A stretch of 53,021 nucleotides of DNA from JAIEPT01 sp038217425 (GTDB lineage: Bacteria; Planctomycetota; Planctomycetia; Gemmatales; Gemmataceae). The translations under genes were made by a program, and so were the position numbers. The stretch is taken from NCBI GenBank assembly GCA_038217425.1, contig JBBQPM010000024.1, positions 1-53,021 on the forward strand, given 5' to 3'. Every line of letters begins with the position of its first letter. The first letter of the stretch is position 1. Of this stretch, positions 23,530 through 32,396 are shown piece after piece. The notes under the pieces are model-generated. The model worked only from the letters and a program-made list of their open reading frames with translations, did no database searches and had not been told where the DNA came from.

Positions 23530-24673
23530 CGGCGTGCTCCTGGAGAGTTTCGCGGATCGTCCGGGCGATATACTGCATGTCGTCTACGTTCAAATGCGGG
23601 CCGACCGGCAGGGCGATCGACTGATTCGCCAGGCGATGGGCGACAGGGAAATCGCGTTCGTCGTGACCGTACTTGGCGCGATAGTGGGTCATGAGCGGCA
23701 CGGGGCGCGGGTAGTAGATGCTGGTGCCGACGCCGCGGGCCTTGAGACGTTCGATAATCCGGGGCCGGTGCGGAGCGAGAGCGTCGTCGAGCACGACGGC
23801 GTGACAGTAGTAGCTGCTCGTCAGTCGGCCGTGGGTCGATGCAAACATCTGGATGCCCGGAACGTCCGCCAGGGATTGGCTGAGCGCTTGGTAGTTGGCG
23901 TGGCGCGTTTCGAGAAATCCGGGGAGCCGCGTGAGCTGATGCAGACCGAGGACGGCGTGGATCTCGCTCATGCGGTAGTTGAAGCCTAGATCGACGACGT
24001 CGTAGAGGCCGGGGAGGACGCGTTCGCCTACATGGCGATCGACGCCGAAGGCGCGTTTGAGGGTGAACGCCTCGGCCCATTGGCGATTACGGGTGACGAT
24101 CATGCCGCCTTCGCCCGTGGTGAAATGTTTGACCGGGTAGAACGAGAAGACGCCGACGTCGCCCAGGAGCCCCGCATGCACGCCATCGACATACGAGCCG
24201 ACCGCGAGGGCGCAGTCTTCGATGACGATCAATCCGTGCCGACGGGCGAGCGCCACGACGGGGGCCATGTCGACCGGCATGCCGAGATAATGAACGACGC
24301 ACAGGGCCTTGGTTCGCGGCGAGATCTTCGCTTCGATTTGCTCGAGGTCGAGATTGCCGGTGTGCGATTCGGAATCGACGAAGACGGCCTTCGCCCCGGT
24401 GAGTTCGACCGCATGGGCGGTGGCGGTGTGCGTGAGCGCGGAGCAGACGACTTCGTCGCCGGGCCCCAGGCCGAGATGGAAGTAGACCAGATGCAGTCCC
24501 GCGGTGCACGACGAGACGCCGACGGCGTACGGGGCGCCGGTGAACTGCGCGAAGGCGGCCTCGAACTCCTTGATCTTCGGCCCATGGACGAGAACGCCGG
24601 AATCGAGGACTTCGAGGACGGCGTTCTTCTCCGCGTCGCCGAGGATCGGTTTGCCGAACGGGATGTTGCGCAT
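23522..24673 (-). CDS. DegT/DnrJ/EryC1-family sugar aminotransferase
   Basis: A 383-aa PLP enzyme that transaminates keto-sugar nucleotides using glutamate. PLP residues: Lys182 in FSFYPVKHFTTGEGG forms the Schiff base, Asp153 in IVIEDCALAVGS binds the pyridine nitrogen, and GVSSCTAGLHL binds the phosphate. Overall length and the N-terminal IPFGKPILGDAEKNAV opening are typical. The substrate is probably a UDP- or dTDP-4-keto or 3-keto sugar. It is the first gene of a coupled pair with the epimerase and lies 18 bases after the PPC-domain gene, so the three may form one operon. Confidence 0.93.
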   Translation of the reverse strand: MRNIPFGKPILGDAEKNAVLEVLDSGVLVHGPKIKEFEAAFAQFTGAPYAVGVSSCTAGLHLVYFHLGLGPGDEVVCSALTHTATAHAVELTGAKAVFVDSESHTGNLDLEQIEAKISPRTKALCVVHYLGMPVDMAPVVALARRHGLIVIEDCALAVGSYVDGVHAGLLGDVGVFSFYPVKHFTTGEGGMIVTRNRQWAEAFTLKRAFGVDRHVGERVLPGLYDVVDLGFNYRMSEIHAVLGLHQLTRLPGFLETRHANYQALSQSLADVPGIQMFASTHGRLTSSYYCHAVVLDDALAPHRPRIIERLKARGVGTSIYYPRPVPLMTHYRAKYGHDERDFPVAHRLANQSIALPVGPHLNVDDMQYIARTIRETLQEHADG

Positions 24674-24691
24674 GAACGATTTACCCAGGCC

Positions 24692-27013
24692 TTACTTCTT
24701 GGCGATGCGGAGCGTCACCGTGGGGGAGGCGCCGGCCAGATTCGCGAGGGCGCTGGCGGTACCCTGGACATCGACGGCGATCTTTTCCGCCGGCGCCGCG
24801 TCCGCCGCGATTGTGATCTCGAGGTCGGCGGACGTCTGACCTTCGGCGATCGTTACCTTGCCGGCAGTCACTTTCGGGGGGAGGTTGCGCAGCTCCAGCG
24901 CGATCGGGCCCTTGTAGTTCGCCTTGCGCGTCGCCCGCACTTTGAGCTTGATCTTGCTCCCCTGCTTGGCGTCGAGCAGCGCCGGCTCGAGTTCCAGGTC
25001 AAACGGCGCCCCGACCGGAAGCGGGATCGCCACCAGATCGCTGACGACGTCGGCGCCCAGGACTTTCGACTTGGCCGAGAGCAGGACGAAGTAATCACCG
25101 ACAGCGGTCTTGGCGGTGACGTCGAGCGTGAACTTCGCTTCGGTCTTGCCCTTGACGATGACCGGAATCTTCGGCGCCGGGATCGCGGGGGGCAGGCCCT
25201 GAGGCGGATTGACGGTGATGTCCTCGGTGGCGTCGGGGCCGCGGGTCGCGGTCAGCGTCACTTCGACTTTGGTGCCGGGCGAGGCGTCGGGCGGGTCAAC
25301 CTTGAACGCGAGCTGAAACGCCGCGGGCGCCTTGACGCCGACCGCGACCTGCTGCGTGAAATGGCGCGGCGGAAACATTAGCCCCGCCAGTGCCGTGTTG
25401 ATCGGCCCCTTCGCCGACGCGAACACGGTCACGGGAGCGCCATCGATGGTCGCCTTGCCGACGACGCGAATCTTGCCGGCTCCCAGTTCGAGCTTTCCCT
25501 TGGGTTTGACGAGTAACACACCCGCGGTTTGCCCTGCCTTCAGCGCGACCTTGCCCTCGAAATCGGTCGTTCCCTCAACCGTGACGTCGATCGGGCCCGT
25601 GTAACCCTTGCGCACGACGACGAAGGGCAACACGCCGACGCCGTCCGCGGAAAGCTCGGTCTTGTCGAGGTTGACCGTCAGCTCGAACTCCGGCGTGAGT
25701 GGCCGAGCGGTGAAGTGGTAGCTTTCGCTTTTGCCGCCGGCAAGGTAGGCGTGTTGGATTTCGAGGAAGAAGTCGCCGTCCTCGGGTGCGGTGAACTCGA
25801 CGCGCTGGTCGGCGGGGTAGGCCGAGGCGGGCGTGGTCTTGGCCAACTCCGCCTTGGTTTTGGGATGGCGAATGCTCATGTACAGCGAGGTCGGCGAGCC
25901 CCAGTCGAGCGTCTGCCCCTCGAAGACGAGCTTCTCGCCTTTCATGGCCGCGAAGACGTAGATGTCGAGATCGCTGCTGGTTTCGAAACGCCCGGTGACG
26001 CCGCACGGCGTCTTGAGACGGTTGGCCTTTTCGTGGATTTGATTCGGCTCGAGTTCGACGACCTCTTCGAGATCGCTGAGGTAGATCGGCACCGGCCAAC
26101 CGGCCTGGCCTCCGGGCCGACGCGGCGTCACGCCGATCGACACGGCGTCGGCAGCCTTGGGCGTCGAGTCGAGTTCGATCGGCTCGATCGCCCCCAGTTC
26201 CGGGCCGGCGAACGTCACCTTGGCGCCCGTGCCGCGCTTCACCGCCATAGGGATCGGCGTCGTCACCATCGGGAAATCCCCGATCCGCAGCCGGTACACG
26301 AACTCCGGGCCGCCACGTAATGAGATGTCTTTCACCTCGATGACGTAGTCGCCGGCTTCTTTGAACGTGTACGCCAGGCGCGGATCGAGCTGGCAGCCCG
26401 GCGCGTCGTTGTCGTAGGCCAGGCTCTTCTTGGCGTCGGCGCCGTAGAGCGTCAGCGTCGGGTCGAGCACACTCCCCAGGCGACGGCTGATGACTTCGAA
26501 GCTGAGCCTTTGGCCCGCCTTGACGGTGAAGCGAAAGAAGTCCCCCACTTCCGCGTCGGTCTTGCCGTCGATGGCGCAGGGGAGGGTCACCTTTTGGGGC
26601 GTGGCCTGGCGATTGGTCGCCTCTTCGAGCACGGTCGGCAATTCGTCGACGACGAAGGTTCGCAGGTTCGTGAGCCCTGCCTTGGTGGCGATGCGGATGC
26701 CGTAGACCCCCATGGGGGTGCTCTTGGGGATCTCGATCTTGATCTTGGGTTGCTTTTCGCCCGGGAGCGTGACCTTCGCGTCGAAGCCGGTCCAGACGGC
26801 GGTGGGATTGGCGAGGTTCGTGCCGGCGGGGGCGATCTCGACGGTGCTGCCGGGTTGTCCGCCGAGCGGCAGGGAGAAGGCGAGAACGGGGGTGCCGGCG
26901 GGGGGCGCCGGGGGCGTGGCTTTCTTCTTCTGTGCCAGGGCGACCGGCGCCGAGGCCAGGGCGAGCATCAGGGCGGCGCCTGCGAATAACCAGAGAATGG
27001 ACCGAACGTTCAT
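24692..27013 (-). CDS. Secreted multi-domain PPC-type beta-sandwich protein
   Basis: A 773-aa exported protein. MNVRSILWLFAGAALMLALA…VALAQ is a signal peptide with cleavage near residue 28. Two PPC-like (bacterial pre-peptidase C-terminal) domains are recognisable by DFFRFTVKAGQRLSFEVISR … DPTLTLYGADAKKSLAYDND (about residues 155-245) and DLDIYVFAAMKGEKLVFEGQ (about 350-430); other segments are Ig-like, ending in TVTLRIAKK. Such proteins are a planctomycete speciality and probably cell-surface or matrix proteins; function unknown. It is divergent from the histidine kinase gene, each with its own promoter, and may be the first gene of the aminotransferase-epimerase group. Confidence 0.85.
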   Translation of the reverse strand: MNVRSILWLFAGAALMLALASAPVALAQKKKATPPAPPAGTPVLAFSLPLGGQPGSTVEIAPAGTNLANPTAVWTGFDAKVTLPGEKQPKIKIEIPKSTPMGVYGIRIATKAGLTNLRTFVVDELPTVLEEATNRQATPQKVTLPCAIDGKTDAEVGDFFRFTVKAGQRLSFEVISRRLGSVLDPTLTLYGADAKKSLAYDNDAPGCQLDPRLAYTFKEAGDYVIEVKDISLRGGPEFVYRLRIGDFPMVTTPIPMAVKRGTGAKVTFAGPELGAIEPIELDSTPKAADAVSIGVTPRRPGGQAGWPVPIYLSDLEEVVELEPNQIHEKANRLKTPCGVTGRFETSSDLDIYVFAAMKGEKLVFEGQTLDWGSPTSLYMSIRHPKTKAELAKTTPASAYPADQRVEFTAPEDGDFFLEIQHAYLAGGKSESYHFTARPLTPEFELTVNLDKTELSADGVGVLPFVVVRKGYTGPIDVTVEGTTDFEGKVALKAGQTAGVLLVKPKGKLELGAGKIRVVGKATIDGAPVTVFASAKGPINTALAGLMFPPRHFTQQVAVGVKAPAAFQLAFKVDPPDASPGTKVEVTLTATRGPDATEDITVNPPQGLPPAIPAPKIPVIVKGKTEAKFTLDVTAKTAVGDYFVLLSAKSKVLGADVVSDLVAIPLPVGAPFDLELEPALLDAKQGSKIKLKVRATRKANYKGPIALELRNLPPKVTAGKVTIAEGQTSADLEITIAADAAPAEKIAVDVQGTASALANLAGASPTVTLRIAKK

Positions 27014-27051
27014 GGTTCGCCTCGAAGGATTTGCGTCAGGGTGGGAAGAGA

Positions 27052-27080
27052 ATCTTAGCTGGAAACGCAGCGGCGGCCAA
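27052..27080 (-). promoter_or_regulatory. Promoter of the PPC-protein gene group
   Basis: On the minus strand TTGGCC (27080-27075), a 17-base spacer and TAAGAT (27057-27052), 39 bases before the start at 27013. Confidence 0.5.
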
Positions 27081-27164
27081 GAGCGAACAATCTGCGATTT
27101 CTACTGAAACTTGAACTTGAGGCTCTCCGAGGCGAACGGCGGTGGGCCAAATGGTCTCTCAAAG

Positions 27165-27183
27165 GCACGTCGTACTGACGTGC
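27165..27183. promoter_or_regulatory. Operator-like inverted repeat between divergent genes
   Basis: GCACGTC-GTACT-GACGTGC, a perfect 7-bp dyad with a 5-base spacer, centred in the 317-base space between the PPC gene and the kinase gene. It lies between the two promoters, upstream of both -35 boxes, the usual place for a regulator site. The rest of the space shows nothing else. Confidence 0.4.
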
Positions 27184-27224
27184 ATAGACTGTTCGCCATG
27201 GGCAACGCGCGAAGACGATGACGA

Positions 27225-27254
27225 TTGTCGGCGGGGCATTGCGTCAGTTAGAAT
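27225..27254 (+). promoter_or_regulatory. Promoter of the histidine kinase gene
   Basis: TTGTCG (27225-27230), an 18-base spacer and TAGAAT (27249-27254), leaving a leader of about 70 bases before the GTG at 27331. Confidence 0.45.
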
Positions 27255-27330
27255 ATCCCGTAACTTCCTGCACGCTTCCGTTTGCCTCTGGGCAATCTGC
27301 CCACGTCGCCGCCTCGAAGGAGTTGCCCGC

Positions 27331-29790
27331 GTGGATCTGTTGCATCGGCTCTTCGACCCGTCCGGCTTCCCCGCTCGCTGGGACTGCGGCTCCGGTTGGC
27401 GCGAAACCCCCTGGCTCGGCTGGCTCCATATCGCCTCGGATCTCGCCGTCTGGGGCGCCTACGTCGCCATTCCCATCGTCCTCGTCACCTTTCTGCTGAG
27501 ACGTCGCGATTTACCCTTTCGCTTGATCTTCCTGCTCTTCGGCGCCTTCATCCTGGCGTGCGGCACCACCCACCTCATGGAAGCGATCCTCTTTTGGCAT
27601 CCCCTCTACCGGCTTTCCGGACTTATCAAACTGATCACCGCGCTCGTGTCCTGGGCCACGGTCGGCGCCTTGTTCCGCGTCGTACCGGTCGCGCTCGCCA
27701 TGCGCACGCCGGAAGAACTGGAGCGCGAAGTCGCCGCTCGCCAGCGCGCGGAATTATCGCTGCAGAAGGCGAACGCCGAACTGGAAGGGCGCGTGCAAGA
27801 ACTGGTTCGACGCGACATCGCCGAACGTAAGCAGGCGCTGACCCGACTCACTGAACAGGAAGAACGGTTGCGGCTGGCGATCGAGGCGACCGGGCTGGGG
27901 ATTTTCGACGTTTCCATCCTCACCGGCAAGATGGCGTGGTCGGAGCGCTGCGGCGAAATTTGGGGGTTGCCCGCGGACGCTCAACCCGTTTCCCAGTTGC
28001 TTCTGGACGCCGTCCATCCTGAAGATCGACAGCGTGCCGATCAAGTCACCGCGGCTTCGCTCGATCCGCGCGGATCGGGATCGTTCGTACTGGAACATCG
28101 CATCGTTCGGCCCAACGGACACGTGCGCTGGGTGCTCGCCCGTGGGACCACGATTTTCGACGACGAACGCCGACCGGTCCGTTCGCTCGGCACCGTGCTC
28201 GACGTCACCGAGCGCAAGATGGCCGAAGAGGCGCTGCGGCAAAGCGAAATTCGCGAGAAGGAGCGTGCGAGCGAGCTGGAAGCCGTGCTCCGCGCCGCGC
28301 CCACGCCCATCTGGATCAGCCACGATCGCCAGTGTGGGGAGGTCACGGGCAATCCCGCGTCGTACCAGTTGCTGTCGATGCCGGAAGAGAGCAACGTCTC
28401 GGCTAGCCCGCCGGCGCCGATCGCGCGGACGTTTCGCGAATACCGCGACGGCGTGCCGGTGCCGAGCGCGGAGTTGCCGCTGCAGCGCGCCGCCGCCCTG
28501 GGCATTGACGTGCAAGACGCCGAACTGACGCTGGTCTTCAACGACAACCACGTGCGCCATATTTACGGCAACGCCACCCCGCTGCGCGACCGCGACGGCG
28601 TGGTGCGAGGCGCCGTCGGCGCGTTCATGGACATCACCGAACTCAAGAAGATCGAAAGCGACCTCAAGGACGCCGACCGACGTAAGGATGAATTCCTGGC
28701 GATCTTGTCGCACGAACTGCGCAATCCGCTGGCGCCGATGCGCAATTCGCTCGAGGTGATGAAGCAGGCGCGGGGGAATGCCGAGCTGATCGAAAAATCC
28801 CGTACGATCATGGAACGGCAGATGGGACAGATGGTTCGCCTGATCGACGACTTGCTCGACGTGAGCCGGATCAACCGCAACAAGCTCGAGCTGCGCCGGG
28901 AGAGGGTAGAACTCGCGTCGATCCTGCACCACGTGATCGAGGCGTGCCGTCCGATGGCCGACGCCGCGCGGCATGAACTGCACCTGGCGCTGCCGGCGGA
29001 ACCGATCTACCTTGACGCCGACCCCGTGCGGCTCTCGCAGATTTTCGGCAACTTGGTCACCAACGCATGCAAATACACGCCTTCCGAAGGAAAGGTTTGG
29101 CTAAACGTGCAGCGGCAGGCGGGCGACGTGATCATTCGCGTCAAGGATACCGGCATCGGCATTCCCGCCGACCTGTTGCCGAAGGTGTTCGAGATGTTCA
29201 CGCAACTCGATCGGAGTCTGGAGCGAACGCAAGGCGGCCTGGGCATCGGCCTGACGCTGGTGAAACGGCTCGTGGAGATGCATAGCGGCATGGTCACGGC
29301 GCATAGCGAGGGTTCTGGGCAGGGGAGCGAGTTCGTGGTGCGCCTGCCGATTCTTCCGGCCGCGCCCATGTTCGTCGCCGAGCCGCAGCGTCCCATGATG
29401 CAAGGGAAAACGCGCCGGATGCTCGTGGTGGATGACAACGAAGACGCAGCGTTGACCCTGGCCGTCCTCTTGCGAATGTCGGGCAACCAGGTGCAGACGG
29501 CGCACGACGGCGTGCAGGCGCTCGAGGTCGCCCAGGACGCCAGGCCCGACGTCATTCTGCTCGACATCGGCATGCCGAAGATGAACGGCTACGCCGTCTG
29601 CCGGGCGCTGCGTACGCAACCGTGGGGCCAAAACATCTTGATCGTGGCGCTGACGGGTTGGGGCCAGGAGGAGGACCGCCGAAAATCGAAGGACGCAGGA
29701 TTCGATGGCCATCTGGTCAAGCCGGTCGACTACGCAGAACTCCTGAAGTTGCTTGCGGAGTTCGAAGCTTCGAGCCAGACCCTCAGTTAA
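27331..29790 (+). CDS. Hybrid histidine kinase with ethylene-receptor-like sensor
   Basis: An 819-aa membrane sensor kinase. GTG 27331 is preceded by AAGGAG at 8-base spacing; an upstream ATG frame adds only unconserved residues. Residues 30-118 form three membrane helices carrying Asp37, Tyr44, Ile47, Pro48, Cys77 and His81 (in SDLAVWGAYVAIP and ACGTTHLM), the same residues at the same spacing as Asp25, Tyr32, Ile35, Pro36, Cys65 and His69 of plant ETR1, which bind copper and ethylene. Then come a coiled coil (about 130-185), two PAS domains (about 170-300 and 310-440), HisKA with His461 (SHELRNP), HATPase (NLVTNACKYTP, DTGIGIP, GGLGIGLTLV) and a receiver domain with phosphoacceptor Asp745. 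Ligand is inferred only. Confidence 0.92.
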   Translation: MDLLHRLFDPSGFPARWDCGSGWRETPWLGWLHIASDLAVWGAYVAIPIVLVTFLLRRRDLPFRLIFLLFGAFILACGTTHLMEAILFWHPLYRLSGLIKLITALVSWATVGALFRVVPVALAMRTPEELEREVAARQRAELSLQKANAELEGRVQELVRRDIAERKQALTRLTEQEERLRLAIEATGLGIFDVSILTGKMAWSERCGEIWGLPADAQPVSQLLLDAVHPEDRQRADQVTAASLDPRGSGSFVLEHRIVRPNGHVRWVLARGTTIFDDERRPVRSLGTVLDVTERKMAEEALRQSEIREKERASELEAVLRAAPTPIWISHDRQCGEVTGNPASYQLLSMPEESNVSASPPAPIARTFREYRDGVPVPSAELPLQRAAALGIDVQDAELTLVFNDNHVRHIYGNATPLRDRDGVVRGAVGAFMDITELKKIESDLKDADRRKDEFLAILSHELRNPLAPMRNSLEVMKQARGNAELIEKSRTIMERQMGQMVRLIDDLLDVSRINRNKLELRRERVELASILHHVIEACRPMADAARHELHLALPAEPIYLDADPVRLSQIFGNLVTNACKYTPSEGKVWLNVQRQAGDVIIRVKDTGIGIPADLLPKVFEMFTQLDRSLERTQGGLGIGLTLVKRLVEMHSGMVTAHSEGSGQGSEFVVRLPILPAAPMFVAEPQRPMMQGKTRRMLVVDDNEDAALTLAVLLRMSGNQVQTAHDGVQALEVAQDARPDVILLDIGMPKMNGYAVCRALRTQPWGQNILIVALTGWGQEEDRRKSKDAGFDGHLVKPVDYAELLKLLAEFEASSQTLS

Positions 29791-29854
29791 TTCCCGATGG
29801 GCGCCGCGGTATCACTCCCGGATACCTGCAACATCTCCGCCCGAGGCTGCCGTC

Positions 29855-30787
29855 ATGACCGATCCTTCTCGCCCCATCGTCCTCGCCGGGGGCAGCGGCT
29901 TTCTGGGCGTGTCGCTGGCCCACCACCTGGCCGGCATGGGCAAGTCGGTCGTCCTTCTATCGCGGCAGCCGCCCCGGGTGAACGGCCCCTGGCGGCATGT
30001 GTGCTGGGACGCGCGCACGCTCGGGGATTGGCGGCGCGAACTCGACGGCGCCGACGGCCTCGTCAATCTCGCCGGGCGCAGCGTCGATTGCATCAAGACG
30101 CCCGATCATCAAGACGAGATCCTGCGCTCGCGGGTCGAGGCCACGCGCGTCCTGGGCCAGGCGCTGCGAACGCTTGAACGGCCGCCGCCGGTGTGGGTGC
30201 AGATGAGCACCGCCCACATTTACGGCGATCCGCCGACGCTCCTGTGCGACGAAGATTCGGCCTTCGGTTACGGGCTGGCGCCGTTCGTCGGCCGAGCGTG
30301 GGAGGAGGCGTTTCGCGAAAGCGTGCTCCCTGGGCAGCGCCAGGTTGTTTTGCGGACCAGCTTCGTCATCGGCCGAGATCGAGGCGTCGGCGGCGGCGCC
30401 TTGAAGACGCTGCGCCTCCTCGCTCGCCTGGGCCTGGGGGGCACGGTCGGAACCGGCACGCAAGGCATGAGCTGGATTCACGAACTCGACATGAATCGCC
30501 TCTTCGAGTGAGGCCTGTTCGATAACGCCATGCAAGGCGCCTACATCGCGTCCTCGCCCCGGCCGGTCGCGCAGCGCGAGTTCATGCGGACGCTGCGCCG
30601 AGCCGTCGGCATGCCGATCGGCTTGCCGGCGTTCGCCTGGATGGTCCGCTTCGGCGCCCGCTGGCTCTTGCGAACGGATCCGGAACTCGCCCTCTACGGA
30701 CGGTACGTAATCTCGAGACGACTGCCCGCGGAGGGCTTCGAGTTTCGCTTCCCGGATCTCGCCGCGGCGCTGGAGGATTTGCTTTAG
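29855..30787 (+). pseudogene. TIGR01777-type NAD-dependent epimerase gene interrupted by one TGA
   Basis: A 310-codon gene homologous to the TIGR01777/DUF1731 epimerase family. The first part (29855-30508, 218 codons) has the Rossmann motif VLAGGSGFLGVSLAHHLAG, LVNLAGRSV, the STAHIYGD segment and GMSWIHELDMNRLFE. A TGA at 30509-30511 stops it, but the same frame continues without any shift to 30787 with the expected C-terminal domain (REFMRTLRRAVGMP, LPAEGFEFRFPDL). A CGA (Arg) to TGA change explains it. The first part alone would lack the substrate-domain end. It could be a recent nonsense mutation, a sequencing error or readthrough; a new start at 30530 could make an 85-aa fragment. Confidence 0.85.
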
Positions 30788-30824
30788 GTATTTTTGATGC
30801 GTCGAGTCGACGTGTGACCGCAAT

Positions 30825-30916
30825 AAGCCCAATGGGTGAGGTACTCCGAACCCTTGGGATTCGGGCGACGCATGGGTCATATCCCAAGGGTTCGGAGTAC
30901 CTCACCCGTTGGGCTT
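30825..30916. repeat. Inverted pair of the 36-bp repeat
   Basis: Two arms of 36 bp (30825-30860 and 30881-30916), differing at one base, around a 20-base spacer. The right arm differs at one position from the copy at 4422-4457. It lies between the interrupted epimerase gene and the convergent esterase gene and could act as a bidirectional transcript end. Confidence 0.8.
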
Positions 30917-30929
30917 GTGTCCCTATCGA

Positions 30930-32390
30930 TTACTTACCCGCGCGAAAGGTCTTGGCCATCTCTTCATGAATGCGTTTCCGCATCCCGGCGTCCATCAGCG
31001 TGCTGTGGTCCTTGCCCGGAAAGATCTCGACGACCGCGTCGGATTTCAGATCCTTCAGCGATTTCTGCAAGAGCTTGACGGCGCCGTCGAGATAAAAATT
31101 GTCCGCGTCGCCGATGTAGACGTGGAGCTTGCCTTTCAACTTCGGCCCCAGCTTCCGCCAATTCGTTTCGAGCACCTCGCGAATGTCGTACTGACGCCAG
31201 GCCTGCGCCACGGCCGCGTCGATCTTGCCGGTGCTGCGGTCCCATAATTGTTTCGGTTTCCCGTTGGCGTCCTTGGGGCTGAAGACCGCCTCGAACGAGC
31301 TGAGCTGCCCGCTACGGCCGAACGCCCGTTCCATGTCGGAGAACGTCTTGTAGTGAAACCAGATTTCCTTCCCCTTGCGTCCCAGAGGTCGAAGCGCCTT
31401 CGATTCGTCGTAGAGCATATTGGAGTTGGGGGGATAAATATTGACCCCCTGGAACCAGCGAAAATCGACCGAGTCGGGCGCCGTCGACCAGACGCCTCCG
31501 AAGAAATCTGGGTACGTCGTCTGCAGCCATAAGCTGCTCCATCCGCCCGACGAATGCCCTGTCAGAAACCGCCCATGCGGTTCCTTGAGCATGCGGAAAT
31601 TCTTCTGCAGATACGGGATCAACTCCTCGACGAGCGCCTTGCCCACGGGCCCGTTATTTGCCGAGTCGGCGAAGACATGGTGCCCCAGGCGACAGTTCGG
31701 ATCGAGCGTCACATGGATCATCTCAACGCCGGCCACGTCGGTCGCCTTGCGCTGCTGGGCCTGATGCACCAGATGATGATCGCCGCTGAAGCCGGGGATC
31801 TCGTAGATCGTCGGAAAGCGGTGCTTGAGATCCTTCGTGTATGAAGCCGGGAGGAGCACGCCCGCGCGGAGGTACATTGGTTTGCCGTGAAACTTGCTGA
31901 GGTGTTTGCTGAGCAGTTCGATGGAGCGAATCGCTTCTTTGGGTTCGAGGATCTTGGAGGGCACGATCTGATCGATCGTCAGTTCGACGGCGACGTCCTT
32001 TTTGCCGCCCAACTCGATCTTTTTGGCTTTGCTGTAGAGATTGCCGGGCGCGGTGAACGGATTGATGCCGCCTTGATCGCGATCCATGACGGCCTGGACG
32101 TGGTAGTCGTCGGAGGCGAATTTCTCGCTCGGGAACGCGAACGCCGGCTTGAAGACCAGAGCCGTGTCCGGCGCCCAGCTGACGACATCCTGGGCCAGGA
32201 ACGGTTCGGGGAAATAGATGTTCTGCGGGTGCACCCCGGCGCCTATGGTCTTCGAGGTGACGATCACGAAGACCCGGCCCGTGAAGCGTGTTTTGAGCAC
32301 TTCGCTCGAATAGCGCAACGTGAAGGACTGCGCCTGAGCCGAAAAGGCCAGAACGAACCAGAGGGAAAGGGAGAGGAGGGGGCGCACCAT
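30930..32390 (-). CDS. Secreted putative esterase (alpha/beta hydrolase, Fes/EstD-like)
   Basis: A 486-aa exported hydrolase. MVRPLLSLSLWFVLAFSAQAQ is a signal peptide. The alpha/beta hydrolase core is in the second half: the nucleophile elbow GHSSGG gives Ser280, an acid lies in the later strand (VYIGDADNFY), and His in GKDHSTLMD completes the triad. The LRAGVLLPASYTKDLKHRFP segment resembles the putative-esterase (EstD/enterochelin-hydrolase-like) family. The N-terminal 170 residues form a separate beta-rich domain. Substrate unknown. The downstream ferredoxin gene ends only 6 bases from this gene's start, so both read on the same minus-strand unit. Confidence 0.82.
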   Translation of the reverse strand: MVRPLLSLSLWFVLAFSAQAQSFTLRYSSEVLKTRFTGRVFVIVTSKTIGAGVHPQNIYFPEPFLAQDVVSWAPDTALVFKPAFAFPSEKFASDDYHVQAVMDRDQGGINPFTAPGNLYSKAKKIELGGKKDVAVELTIDQIVPSKILEPKEAIRSIELLSKHLSKFHGKPMYLRAGVLLPASYTKDLKHRFPTIYEIPGFSGDHHLVHQAQQRKATDVAGVEMIHVTLDPNCRLGHHVFADSANNGPVGKALVEELIPYLQKNFRMLKEPHGRFLTGHSSGGWSSLWLQTTYPDFFGGVWSTAPDSVDFRWFQGVNIYPPNSNMLYDESKALRPLGRKGKEIWFHYKTFSDMERAFGRSGQLSSFEAVFSPKDANGKPKQLWDRSTGKIDAAVAQAWRQYDIREVLETNWRKLGPKLKGKLHVYIGDADNFYLDGAVKLLQKSLKDLKSDAVVEIFPGKDHSTLMDAGMRKRIHEEMAKTFRAGK

Positions 32391-32396
32391 GAGGGC

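Noticed and set aside
30509..30511. Selenocysteine reading of the TGA in the epimerase gene
   Set aside because: The family has Arg at this position, no SECIS-like structure was seen, and the site is not catalytic.
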